Positions 11,547 through 18,928 of a stretch of 18,928 bases of DNA are shown here, in pieces; position 1 is the stretch's first letter, and the number at the start of each line of letters is the position of its first letter. Both the position numbers and the translations under genes were made by a program. This DNA is from Eggerthellales bacterium UBA948 (GTDB taxonomy: Bacteria > Actinomycetota > Coriobacteriia > Coriobacteriales > UBA8131). The DNA lies in NCBI GenBank assembly GCA_002293265.1, contig DBCW01000034.1, forward strand, positions 793 to 19,720. The letters run 5' to 3'. The notes under the pieces are model-generated. The model did not search any database, had not been told where the DNA came from, and saw only the letters and a list, made by a program, of their open reading frames with translations.

Positions 11547-13997
11547 ATGCAAGCGGAAAAGACAAAGAGGGGGATGTCGCGTCGTAGTTTTATTGCGGCT
11601 ATGGCAGTTGCCGGCGGAGCCGCACTTGCGGGTAATGTTGCCTGTTCACCACAGGCTGAGACACCTGCGCAGAGCACTACCGCCCAAGCCCCTGAGGAGC
11701 AGATCTATCAAGGTCTGTGTCGCGGTAACTGCGGTGGCGGTTGTTACATGAACGTTCATGTAAGAGAGGGAAAGATTGTAAAGACCTCGGTCAAGGACGC
11801 ACCCGAAAATCCACTGGAGAAGCGACTTTGCCAACGTGGTCTCACCCATGCCCAGCGAGTATATGCGCCTGAGCGCTTAAAGTACCCGATGCGTCGAGTT
11901 GAGGGAACAGAGCGCGGAGCCGGGGAGTGGGAGCAGATATCTTGGGAAGAAGCGATTAAATACGTCGGCGACAAATGGAAGAGTTATGTTGACGAGTTTG
12001 GTGGCTCCAGTATTGGTGTGCCGCTTGGAGGCGGCGTCTACACCAACGATCAATTCTATACCACACGTTTTCAAAGCGTTCTTGGTATGACCAAGCTCAG
12101 TGGTCAATATGACCAAAACGGCCTGGTCATGGGAACTCTAACAGTAACTCGCGGCCCAATGTTGCACGGTAATGGTCCGCTTGATCTCCTAAACGCAAAG
12201 AACATTCTCGTTTGGGGTTGTAACGCTACAGTAAGTGAGCAGCCAAGATGGCCAATTATTCAAGCTGCCATGGAAAAAGGTGCCAATGTCATCGTCATTG
12301 ACCCAATCTATCAAGGCGTAGCTCAAAGAGCTAATGAGTGGATTCCCATCCGTGCCGCATCTGACGGCGCAATGGCTTTGGCGATGATGAACGTTATCGT
12401 CAGCGAAGGACTCACCGACCCTGAATACTTGAAGAAAGGCACTGTCGCACCATTTTTGGTAAAGGAAAGCGATGGCAAATACTTACGCATGAGCGACCTG
12501 GGAGTTGAGCCCACAGAAGGCCCACCGGATCGAACCGGAAAGCCTACGGTCATTGACCCAATTGTGGCTCGTAGTGCTGATGGTACCAATGACGACAAAG
12601 ACAAAATTGCCGACCCGGTGCTCGAGGGGAGCTTTGAGGTCAACGGCATTGCCGTTAAAACAGCTTACCAAAAACTGCTCGACCGAATTGCGGAATACAC
12701 ACCAGAGGGTGTAGCAGAGATGTGTGACGTTCCGGCAGAGAAAATCAAAGAACTTGCTCGCACTTTTGCTGATGGCCCAAGCGTACTCTACCTCCAGTTT
12801 GGTACAGATCACTGGACAAATGGAGCCGAAACCTTCCACTCCATCATCACCCTTGGCATGATTACGGGCAACATGTCTAAATCGGGTGCGGGAATCCAAG
12901 GTGGTATGGGTGGCAGCGCAATCGGTTCTTACGGCGTAAACCTAGCCGGTGGCATGTCCGGTGAAGGATTTAAATACGGTATCACAGCTTCTTGGGAAAA
13001 CTTGCCTGACATCATCAAGAACAAAGCTAACGGTGCAGTGCCCATCAATCTTAAGAGTATCCTTATTGAATACAACAATCCACTCTCCAATGCGCCGGGC
13101 AGAGCAGAGATCATGGATTCGCTGAAAGAAATCGAGCTCATTGTCTGTATGGACTCCGTAATGACAGAGTCAGCCCAATACAGCGATGTCATCTTGCCAA
13201 CCACCCATTGGTTTGAGATGAATACTTTCACTGCTATGCAAGTACCTTGGTATCGTGTAAATGAAAAGGCCGTCGAGCCGGCATTCGAGGCTAAGTGCGA
13301 TATAGAAGTCATCAAAATGATCGCCGATCATATGGGCTATGGAGACAAAATGATGACTGAGGATGAATGGTACGAGCTCCTGCTTACAAACGATGTCGCT
13401 AAAGGACTTGGAGTTACTTGGGAGTCACTCAAGAAAGACAAGATGGTTCGCATCATGCCGGATGATTACATCTTCTATCCCGACTACAAGTATCCTTCGG
13501 CAACAGGACGAGCAGAGTTCTACTTTGAAACTCTTCAGCCAAACGACAATTATGGGCAGCAGTTAGATCATGCAACCTGGTCACTTCCGCATTGGCAGCC
13601 ACCGGTTGAGGCCTGGTATGAAAATGAGATATTTAAGAAGTATCCGCTAAACCTCATGTCGCATAGAGACAGGTTTAAGACCCACACCATCTTTGCGCTC
13701 TGCCCATGGTTAGAAGAGCTTAGACCGGAGCCAATACTTTATATGAACCCACAGGATGCCGCCGCTCGCGGAATTGAGAACGAAGACTATGCGCGAGCTT
13801 GGAATGACCGTGGCTCCGTAGTTATGAAAGTGCACCTTAGCAGTGGCAATAGACCGGGAGTGGTTACCACTCAACACACCTGGTACAAGCAAAGCTACAA
13901 AGAAGGACACTATTCAGACCTGACATCTCGCGCTATGGGTAAGTTTATTGCTGCAGGATGTTTCTATGACACACTTTGCGAAGTTGAGAAGGTATAG
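11547..13997 (+). CDS. Tat-exported molybdopterin oxidoreductase, DMSO reductase family catalytic subunit
   Basis: This 816-residue protein has a twin-arginine signal (SRRSFI at 11-16, then a hydrophobic stretch, Cys at 33 as a possible imperfect lipobox). A [4Fe-4S] site at C58, C62, C66 and C95 follows, then the bis-molybdopterin guanine dinucleotide domains, with NILVWGCNATVSEQP near 219-233, VIVIDPIYQGVAQRANEWIPIRAASDGAMALAM near 248-280, and SATGRAEFY in the C-terminal half. It acts outside the membrane or at its face, reducing or hydroxylating/dehydroxylating an unknown substrate. Residues 186-197, where DMSO reductase relatives usually place a Ser or Cys metal ligand, contain neither, with D189 the nearest candidate. 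GGAGG at 11538-11542 precedes the ATG. Downstream are its electron-transfer, chaperone and membrane partners. The group includes reductases for sulfoxides and N-oxides and the Eggerthella catechol dehydroxylases; substrate cannot be assigned. Confidence 0.9.
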   Translation: MQAEKTKRGMSRRSFIAAMAVAGGAALAGNVACSPQAETPAQSTTAQAPEEQIYQGLCRGNCGGGCYMNVHVREGKIVKTSVKDAPENPLEKRLCQRGLTHAQRVYAPERLKYPMRRVEGTERGAGEWEQISWEEAIKYVGDKWKSYVDEFGGSSIGVPLGGGVYTNDQFYTTRFQSVLGMTKLSGQYDQNGLVMGTLTVTRGPMLHGNGPLDLLNAKNILVWGCNATVSEQPRWPIIQAAMEKGANVIVIDPIYQGVAQRANEWIPIRAASDGAMALAMMNVIVSEGLTDPEYLKKGTVAPFLVKESDGKYLRMSDLGVEPTEGPPDRTGKPTVIDPIVARSADGTNDDKDKIADPVLEGSFEVNGIAVKTAYQKLLDRIAEYTPEGVAEMCDVPAEKIKELARTFADGPSVLYLQFGTDHWTNGAETFHSIITLGMITGNMSKSGAGIQGGMGGSAIGSYGVNLAGGMSGEGFKYGITASWENLPDIIKNKANGAVPINLKSILIEYNNPLSNAPGRAEIMDSLKEIELIVCMDSVMTESAQYSDVILPTTHWFEMNTFTAMQVPWYRVNEKAVEPAFEAKCDIEVIKMIADHMGYGDKMMTEDEWYELLLTNDVAKGLGVTWESLKKDKMVRIMPDDYIFYPDYKYPSATGRAEFYFETLQPNDNYGQQLDHATWSLPHWQPPVEAWYENEIFKKYPLNLMSHRDRFKTHTIFALCPWLEELRPEPILYMNPQDAAARGIENEDYARAWNDRGSVVMKVHLSSGNRPGVVTTQHTWYKQSYKEGHYSDLTSRAMGKFIAAGCFYDTLCEVEKV

Positions 13998-14009
13998 GGA
14001 GGAGTCGAC

Positions 14010-14627
14010 ATGCGTTATGTAATGGCAATCAATACAACCAAATGCATCGGCTGCCACAGCTGTAGTGTAGCCTGCAAATCAAATAACAACCTCCCGAACA
14101 CCAAATGGTATAACCGGGTAGAAACAGATGGAGCCGAGGGCATGGATACGGTGCGAGGCACCTATCCAAACGACTTATATATGAGCTTTATGCCCATCGC
14201 TTGTCAGCATTGTGACAATCCGGCTTGCAAGAGTGTGTGTCCTGTTGAGGCAATCAGTCAGCGTGAAGACGGCATCATCACTCAAGACAATGAAGTCTGC
14301 ATTGGCTGTCAGCTTTGCCTGCAAGCCTGCCCCTACAATGCTCGTGTATTTAACGAAAGTCAGCTAGAGTACGTGGTTGACTTCCCGTTGGGTGATTGGG
14401 ACGCTCCTGCACACACGCCGCTAACCGCTGAGAAGTGCACGTTTTGCACACACAGAATTGACCGCGGTGACATGCCGGCTTGTATGGAGTTTTGTCCGGC
14501 CAGCGCACGTGTTTGGGGCGATATCGACGATCCAAACAGTGAAGTAAGCAAGTACGTCGCAGGAAAATCAACGTATAAGCATTTAGAGTCTGAGGGAACT
14601 CAACCCTCGACAATATACGTAAAGTAG
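14010..14627 (+). CDS. Four-cluster 4Fe-4S ferredoxin subunit (DmsB/NrfC-like)
   Basis: This 205-residue protein is the electron-transfer subunit of the molybdoenzyme. Sixteen cysteines form four cluster motifs: C12, C15, C18, C22; C65, C68, C73, C77; C97, C100, C103, C107; and C143, C146, C158, C162. Clusters swap ligands across the usual paired arrangement of this family, and all positions are intact, including the Cys-Pro ends. There is no signal peptide; it would be carried out by the Tat signal of the catalytic subunit. GGAGGAG at 13998-14004 lies five bases before the ATG, and the gap to the catalytic gene is 12 bases. A very strong hairpin follows its stop. Confidence 0.94.
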   Translation: MRYVMAINTTKCIGCHSCSVACKSNNNLPNTKWYNRVETDGAEGMDTVRGTYPNDLYMSFMPIACQHCDNPACKSVCPVEAISQREDGIITQDNEVCIGCQLCLQACPYNARVFNESQLEYVVDFPLGDWDAPAHTPLTAEKCTFCTHRIDRGDMPACMEFCPASARVWGDIDDPNSEVSKYVAGKSTYKHLESEGTQPSTIYVK

Positions 14628-14641
14628 CATTTACATGACCG

Positions 14642-14681
14642 TTTCAGGCTCTTGAAGTGCACAAGCTTCAAGAGCCTGAAA
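14642..14681 (+). other. Perfect 16-bp hairpin between ferredoxin and chaperone genes
   Basis: TTTCAGGCTCTTGAAG at 14642-14657 pairs perfectly with 14666-14681 around an 8-base loop. The transcript downstream is A-rich with no T-run, so termination in the classical way is doubtful. The position, after the two structural subunits and before the chaperone and membrane genes, fits a stability or attenuation element that makes more catalytic and ferredoxin subunit than chaperone. Confidence 0.75.
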
Positions 14682-14715
14682 GCACAAATAGGCAAAAAGT
14701 CCTTTGGAGTAAAGC

Positions 14716-15438
14716 ATGACTTATGATACTTCCCCAGATCGCATGAACGCTATTGCTGATTTCTATCAACTAATGGCGATAATGTTTCGCCTGCCGCACG
14801 ACACGATGGTCGAAGGCTTAGTTAATGGAGATGTAGTGTCCGGGATCAAAGAGATGTCTGATGAAATAGGCTTTACAAACCAACAGTTATCTCGTATTGA
14901 AAAGGAACTATCGGTGATCGAGGGGCAAGCTAAGGAAGGTAAAATAACGCTTACCTTACTTCGCCAAGCTTATACAAAAGCCTTCACCCACCCCAAAAAG
15001 CCGTTGATCTTTCCATATGAGAGTCAATTCTTGTTTTGGGAGGCAAATCCCGATTCAAGTTACGACTTAGCACCACGGCTTTTTGTCAGTGATGCCGCGC
15101 TTGACACCGAGCGATGCTACAAAAAAGCCGGCCTTAAGCGATCAGAAGACAAAAATTTTCCCGGCGATTACTTACCTACAGAACTGGAATTCCTCGGACT
15201 TCTTTACGACCATATGGCGAAGATATCCGCGTCTTCTACAAAAACTGAAGGAGATGCCAGCGTCGTATGGCAGCTGATTAGGGAGTTTGATTATTATCAT
15301 CTAAAAAAATGGGGAGTCGATTTCTTCAAAAAGTGCATTGCACTTGACTTTAACCCAACGTATACAAGCCTAGCGATAATAGCGGCGATCTTTATCGAAG
15401 AGATGTTGTCACAAACAGACGGCTGGTCACCTGCGTAA
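14716..15438 (+). CDS. TorD/DmsD-family molybdoenzyme maturation chaperone
   Basis: This 240-residue, largely helical protein has the family signature PTELEFLGLLYDHM at 154-167, preceded by a PYES segment at 100-103 and the linker region typical of TorD-like proteins. Such chaperones bind the Tat signal and apoenzyme of a molybdoenzyme, hold back export until the cofactor is inserted, and act in the cytoplasm. The length is slightly above the usual 190-210. TTTGGAG ends six bases before the ATG at 14716. The partner is evidently the catalytic subunit encoded upstream. Its position after a strong hairpin suggests lower expression than the structural subunits. Confidence 0.88.
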   Translation: MTYDTSPDRMNAIADFYQLMAIMFRLPHDTMVEGLVNGDVVSGIKEMSDEIGFTNQQLSRIEKELSVIEGQAKEGKITLTLLRQAYTKAFTHPKKPLIFPYESQFLFWEANPDSSYDLAPRLFVSDAALDTERCYKKAGLKRSEDKNFPGDYLPTELEFLGLLYDHMAKISASSTKTEGDASVVWQLIREFDYYHLKKWGVDFFKKCIALDFNPTYTSLAIIAAIFIEEMLSQTDGWSPA

Positions 15439-15473
15439 AATCGGCACTTCCAAAAAATAGAGATTGGTACATC

Positions 15474-16184
15474 ATGAGCTTTATCATTTCACATATCGTC
15501 GTCATTGCCCTTAGCGTAGTTTTGCGCAAACCTATCAAACGGTTTCCAATTTTATTTTATGCCTTGGCTGCTCTGATCAGCTTCGCCGGCATCTACTTCA
15601 CTTTGCAGCCAAACCCAAGCGAGATCGTACGTGTTTTGGTCTTTGCTGTTCAGAAAGGTCATGTTGGGCTTTCCTTGTTTGCTCTGGTGATGTTTGTTGG
15701 AGTTTTTGACAAAGGCTCTTCGGTTAGGCGGATATTTAACCCCATACGCGCTGAGCTTTCTATAATGGGATGCATTCTTATCATGGCTCATCTGGTGCCA
15801 TACCTCAGCAATTATTTGAGTATGGCTGCAAATCTCTTGTCTCTCAGGGTCAATATCTTGGTTGCGCTTTGTTTAGCCATGGTGATGCTGGTGCTACTCA
15901 TTTTGCTCACGGTAACATCGTTTAATGTATTAAAAGCCAAAATGAGCGCCGGCACTTGGAAGAAGGTGCAAGTTTTAGCTTATCCGTTCTTTACCTTGGC
16001 TTATTTCCATCTGCTGGGATACTTGATTGTGCCGGTCATGGGTGGTTCCGGTACTGCTTTAGTAAATCTCACTATATACACAATTCTTTTTGTCGCTTAT
16101 GCTGCATTGCGCGTGCGCAAGGCAATGGCGGATAAAAAAGCCGATGAGCAAGCAAGTGAGGGCATCAAATCAGCACTTCCTTAA
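15474..16184 (+). CDS. MsrQ/ferric-reductase-like haem membrane protein
   Basis: This 236-residue protein has about six to seven membrane helices (roughly 1-17, 26-44, 61-79, 97-117, 127-150, 166-185, 194-213). It carries histidines inside or at the edge of helices, H63 in KGHVGL, H106 in MAHLVPY and H179 in AYFHLLGYL, and the motif PIRAELSIMG at 90-99. This pattern matches the ferric-reductase-like transmembrane family (YedZ/MsrQ), which binds haem b and passes quinol electrons across the membrane. It would serve as the membrane anchor or electron donor of the molybdoenzyme in place of a DmsC or NrfD type subunit. The RBS is weak. The assignment rests on motifs seen by eye and the operon context. 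Confidence 0.7.
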   Translation: MSFIISHIVVIALSVVLRKPIKRFPILFYALAALISFAGIYFTLQPNPSEIVRVLVFAVQKGHVGLSLFALVMFVGVFDKGSSVRRIFNPIRAELSIMGCILIMAHLVPYLSNYLSMAANLLSLRVNILVALCLAMVMLVLLILLTVTSFNVLKAKMSAGTWKKVQVLAYPFFTLAYFHLLGYLIVPVMGGSGTALVNLTIYTILFVAYAALRVRKAMADKKADEQASEGIKSALP

Positions 16185-16188
16185 AGCG

Positions 16189-16210
16189 TGTGTCAAATGT
16201 AGTTTGCACA
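16189..16210. terminator. Imperfect hairpin between convergent operon end and regulator gene
   Basis: TGTG (16189-16192) and CAAA (16194-16197) pair with TTTG (16203-16206) and CACA (16207-16210), with one bulged T and a 5-base loop. It sits in the 43-base gap between convergent genes. No T-run follows, so any bidirectional terminator role is uncertain. Confidence 0.35.
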
Positions 16211-16227
16211 TAGCAATATACTGCATA

Positions 16228-18843
16228 TTACATGACATTTAATACCAGTTGTGTGCGGGAATGTACGCCGTACTTTTCATAGATATTTGCCACATGCCTG
16301 CGAACTGTAGCCTTTGATATTCCCAAACGTTGCGCGATCTCTTCAGGTTTGTATCCCGAAACTATCTGATAAAGGATCTCGTTTTCGCGTGGCGTTAGCA
16401 CTACGTCGTGTTTTGCATTTGCCATAGAGGTATTGATGCTTGATGCCTGGGACATCTTTACATAAAGGCTAGCTGTAAAGCTGTCTCTGGAAAGCAGAGA
16501 CTGCATGCGGCCTAGTATCGGTAGGTAGTAGGCGTAATCGTTTAGGAAAGGCTGAATGATCGCTTCGGGTTTGGCATATTCAATCGCCTTACCAAGAGCG
16601 ACTTCAGAGGCATTTTCATCTCCGCATTGCGCATAGTAAAGTGTAAGTAGCAGTTGTGCATGGATATGATCAAGACGCCTGTCCTTATTGATGGCTTGCG
16701 TAGCATCCAGCAATTCCGGGAAAAACTGCTTATCACCCTTGAGCAAGTTGTAAACAAAACGGAGCCGGCTCCAAGCAAAAGTCTGATCATCTGTCCTAAA
16801 GCTCTTTTTTAGAAAAGCCTCAAAATCAAAAAGCCCCGCTTCGTCAAGCTGCAACAACATGTCAAGGGGAAGCGGAACCATCAGTAAACCATATGGCGAA
16901 AGATTGCTCGATAACGAAAGCAGGCTTGCCGCGTCATCCAGCGCGTTTTTCAGGTAGGCAAATATTGCTTTATACACCAAGGAGAGCGTATGAAAGTAGG
17001 GCAGGCTGCGCTCTTGCGTAAAGGAGTCAAAACGCTCGCGATAAAGAACTGCTTCTTTAATATTGCCTCGGTAATATGCAGATGCCATCATGGCAAAGTA
17101 GTAATTGACTCTAGCTGCCCTACCGGGATGCTGAGCTTTTTTAGGTACGGCATTCTCCTTTTTCGCATAGTCCAAAGCCTTGGTAAAGTTTCCCAGATAA
17201 CCCTCGCAAAGGCAGAGAATCGAATAGTTGTTAACAACAAACATTTCGTGCGTGTGGATATAAGTTTTTGGCAACATCTCCAAAACCATATCTCTAAACC
17301 GCAACCAGTCAGGATTTTCTGAAAGCGAAATCTCGTGTTGACGCACCAGGTGAGTCATATAGAAATCCAGATCATCCAACCGTGGCAACACAATACCTAA
17401 TGCGACCTTGGCTTCTTCATACCTACCTTGAACATTACAAACCTGAAGGCGAAAAACCATCGCTTCAGAATAAAACGGCAGCGCGGGATCCGTATAATAG
17501 GCAAGTGCCACACTGTCGCAAAACGAGGCAAACTCCACGTCACCGTAGATGACCGCGCTAAATGAGAGAATGCTGCAAGCTTTTGGAGATTTTTGCAGTG
17601 TGTCTAATGGCACCATCTTGCCCCACTGATACAGCATGTAGGTATTGTCCTCAAGCCCCATACTCTCCCAGTGCATCTCGACCAACTTTATTATGAAGCT
17701 CCAATCCTGATTACGTCTGGCGTATTGCACAGAAAGATTGAGTTTGCCATTTTGAGCCAGCCATTCTCCGGCTTTTCTAAACACCTCTTTGCTCGTCATG
17801 TGCGAGTACGAGTGAAATCTGCGCATAAGTGCCATGGCTACTAATGGATGAAACTCAAACCACGATTCTGTCTCACCTCTACGTATGGGAAATGCGAGCA
17901 GTCTTCCTTCGACTAGCGTACTCATTACTCGATTGATATCGCGTCTGCAAAGTCCTGTTACCGCCTCAGCAAGCGAAGCGCAAAATGGTTGGATTTGAGA
18001 GGCTATAAGTGCGAAATCAACCACATCGTCGGCAAGTTGCCCAACAATCTCCTCGTCGACGTACCTTTCTGCCATGTCGTTGAACGATGCTGATGTCACA
18101 AAGCTACTCTTATCTTCAAGGCAAGACTCAGCAGCGCTCACTGCAAGAGTTACAAATGCCGGCCAGCCTTTTGTTGCAGTCCAGATTTGATCGGACGTTA
18201 ATTCAAAGGATTCCAGTCCTCGTTTGCGCAAGTATTCGCCAATCTCATCTTTATTAAAGGCGAGAATAGTCTCATCAATGATCTCCAGCTGCTCAGTGAG
18301 GTGGTATTTTGCAAATCTAGCTTTAGACAAAGACCTGGTAACAATAAGAAAGCGGAAGTTTTTTGGTGACTGTGCAACAAGGTAGGCGATAAGCTCTTGG
18401 GCGTAACCACCTTCCGGTAAAGCGTGAAAGTTGTCCAGCACCAACATTATGTTCTTGTCAAATTGAGTAATATCGTAAAGCAGCTCATCGCAAAGTTGTA
18501 TTGCTGCTTCTAACGTATCACACTCGTTTTTATCGGAGACCAAATGTGCTAATTGTTCATTTTGCGCAAATGAAAGTAGGAGATATCTCGTAAGGCGCAT
18601 GATTTGATTATCCATCTCGTCAAGCGAGAGCCATACGGTGAGAAAGTGTGATTGGCGAGAAGTCCAAGTATACGCCAGGCTGGTCTTTCCGTATCCGCAA
18701 GGAGCTACCATAAGCATAACTGCGGCGGTAGTCTTGAGTCGAGACAAGACTCGCGCTGCTTCTGTCCTCCAAACCAGCGAAGTAAATTTCTTGGGAGGAG
18801 ATACCTTAACTAAGGAAAATTTTTTTGGAGCCTTAGCCTGCAT
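16228..18843 (-). CDS. MalT-like (LAL-type) LuxR-family ATP-dependent transcriptional regulator
   Basis: This 871-residue protein is a STAND-type regulator. An N-terminal NTPase has Walker A APCGYGKTS at 47-55 and Walker B IMLVLDNFH near 132-140, with the GWP motif of the winged-helix region (TKGWPAFVTLA) further on. A long helical repeat region resembling the TPR sensor of MalT follows. A LuxR helix-turn-helix closes the protein at about 814-871, including LTPRENEILYQIVSGY and ISKATVRRHVANIYEKYGVHS. In this class an inducer and ATP drive oligomerisation and promoter activation. It is convergent with the molybdoenzyme operon, the likely target (inference). The ATG at 18843 has GGGTGA five bases upstream; an in-frame TTG at 18858 is possible but weaker. 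Confidence 0.92.
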   Translation of the reverse strand: MQAKAPKKFSLVKVSPPKKFTSLVWRTEAARVLSRLKTTAAVMLMVAPCGYGKTSLAYTWTSRQSHFLTVWLSLDEMDNQIMRLTRYLLLSFAQNEQLAHLVSDKNECDTLEAAIQLCDELLYDITQFDKNIMLVLDNFHALPEGGYAQELIAYLVAQSPKNFRFLIVTRSLSKARFAKYHLTEQLEIIDETILAFNKDEIGEYLRKRGLESFELTSDQIWTATKGWPAFVTLAVSAAESCLEDKSSFVTSASFNDMAERYVDEEIVGQLADDVVDFALIASQIQPFCASLAEAVTGLCRRDINRVMSTLVEGRLLAFPIRRGETESWFEFHPLVAMALMRRFHSYSHMTSKEVFRKAGEWLAQNGKLNLSVQYARRNQDWSFIIKLVEMHWESMGLEDNTYMLYQWGKMVPLDTLQKSPKACSILSFSAVIYGDVEFASFCDSVALAYYTDPALPFYSEAMVFRLQVCNVQGRYEEAKVALGIVLPRLDDLDFYMTHLVRQHEISLSENPDWLRFRDMVLEMLPKTYIHTHEMFVVNNYSILCLCEGYLGNFTKALDYAKKENAVPKKAQHPGRAARVNYYFAMMASAYYRGNIKEAVLYRERFDSFTQERSLPYFHTLSLVYKAIFAYLKNALDDAASLLSLSSNLSPYGLLMVPLPLDMLLQLDEAGLFDFEAFLKKSFRTDDQTFAWSRLRFVYNLLKGDKQFFPELLDATQAINKDRRLDHIHAQLLLTLYYAQCGDENASEVALGKAIEYAKPEAIIQPFLNDYAYYLPILGRMQSLLSRDSFTASLYVKMSQASSINTSMANAKHDVVLTPRENEILYQIVSGYKPEEIAQRLGISKATVRRHVANIYEKYGVHSRTQLVLNVM

Positions 18844-18928
18844 GATTTTCACCCACAAACATTGTTGTTAACTGGTTACATCAAATGATAGGGCATGCAG
18901 GTCAACTGTGTTATAGTGGTACGGCTAT
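18844..18928. promoter_or_regulatory. Upstream region of the MalT-like regulator, right window edge
   Basis: On the minus strand TATAAC at 18915-18910 could be a -10 whose -35 lies beyond the window. On the plus strand TATAGT at 18912-18917 overlaps it and could serve a divergent gene starting beyond the edge. A GCATGC palindrome lies between the two. No -35 partner is convincing. Confidence 0.25.

Overview
This window looks like chromosomal DNA from an anaerobic member of the Coriobacteriia, most likely Eggerthellaceae but with moderate GC (by eye somewhat under 50 %). The evidence is a Tat-exported molybdopterin oxidoreductase operon with its own 4Fe-4S subunit, TorD-type chaperone and haem-type membrane protein, a LuxR-type regulator with about 11-12 membrane helices, a MalT-like LuxR regulator, and a FixABCX electron-transfer set. 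The taxonomic call is inferred from gene content and could be wrong at genus and family level.

Layout. (1) 214-2032 (+): an ECF sigma factor and an overlapping RsgI-type membrane anti-sigma factor with a DVNPS motif and two extracellular PepSY domains. (2) 2048-3547 (-): a membrane LuxR-family regulator, transcribed divergently from region 3 across a 416-bp spacer with GTTTA-type inverted repeats. (3) 3964-10657 (+): a seven-gene operon-like run: acyl-CoA dehydrogenase, EtfB/FixA, EtfA/FixB, Zn alcohol dehydrogenase, acetoacetate-decarboxylase-family enzyme, FixC, FixX. Both gaps flanking the decarboxylase gene hold strong RNA hairpins. (4) 10658-11546: a gene-poor stretch with a MITE-like element of nested palindromes, a structured repeat carrying a copy of the tRNA-Gly 3' end, and tRNA-Gly(UCC) on the minus strand with a good promoter. 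(5) 11547-16184 (+): the molybdoenzyme operon (catalytic subunit, four-cluster ferredoxin, TorD-like chaperone, MsrQ/ferric-reductase-like membrane protein), with a perfect 16-bp hairpin after the ferredoxin gene. (6) 16228-18843 (-): the MalT-like LuxR regulator, convergent with region 5.

How the parts may work together. Region 3 reads as a redox module. The acyl-CoA dehydrogenase exchanges electrons with EtfAB, and FixC/FixX connect that flavoprotein to ferredoxin and the quinone pool, possibly by flavin-based electron bifurcation. The decarboxylase and alcohol dehydrogenase would convert a 3-oxo acid to a ketone and then a secondary alcohol, or an equivalent chemistry. The substrate is unknown, and I do not recognise this exact gene combination as a described pathway. 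Region 5 would use an electron acceptor or substrate outside the membrane, drawing electrons through the ferredoxin and membrane subunits. Each metabolic operon has a LuxR-type regulator beside it, an arrangement typical of Eggerthellaceae respiratory and catabolic gene clusters.
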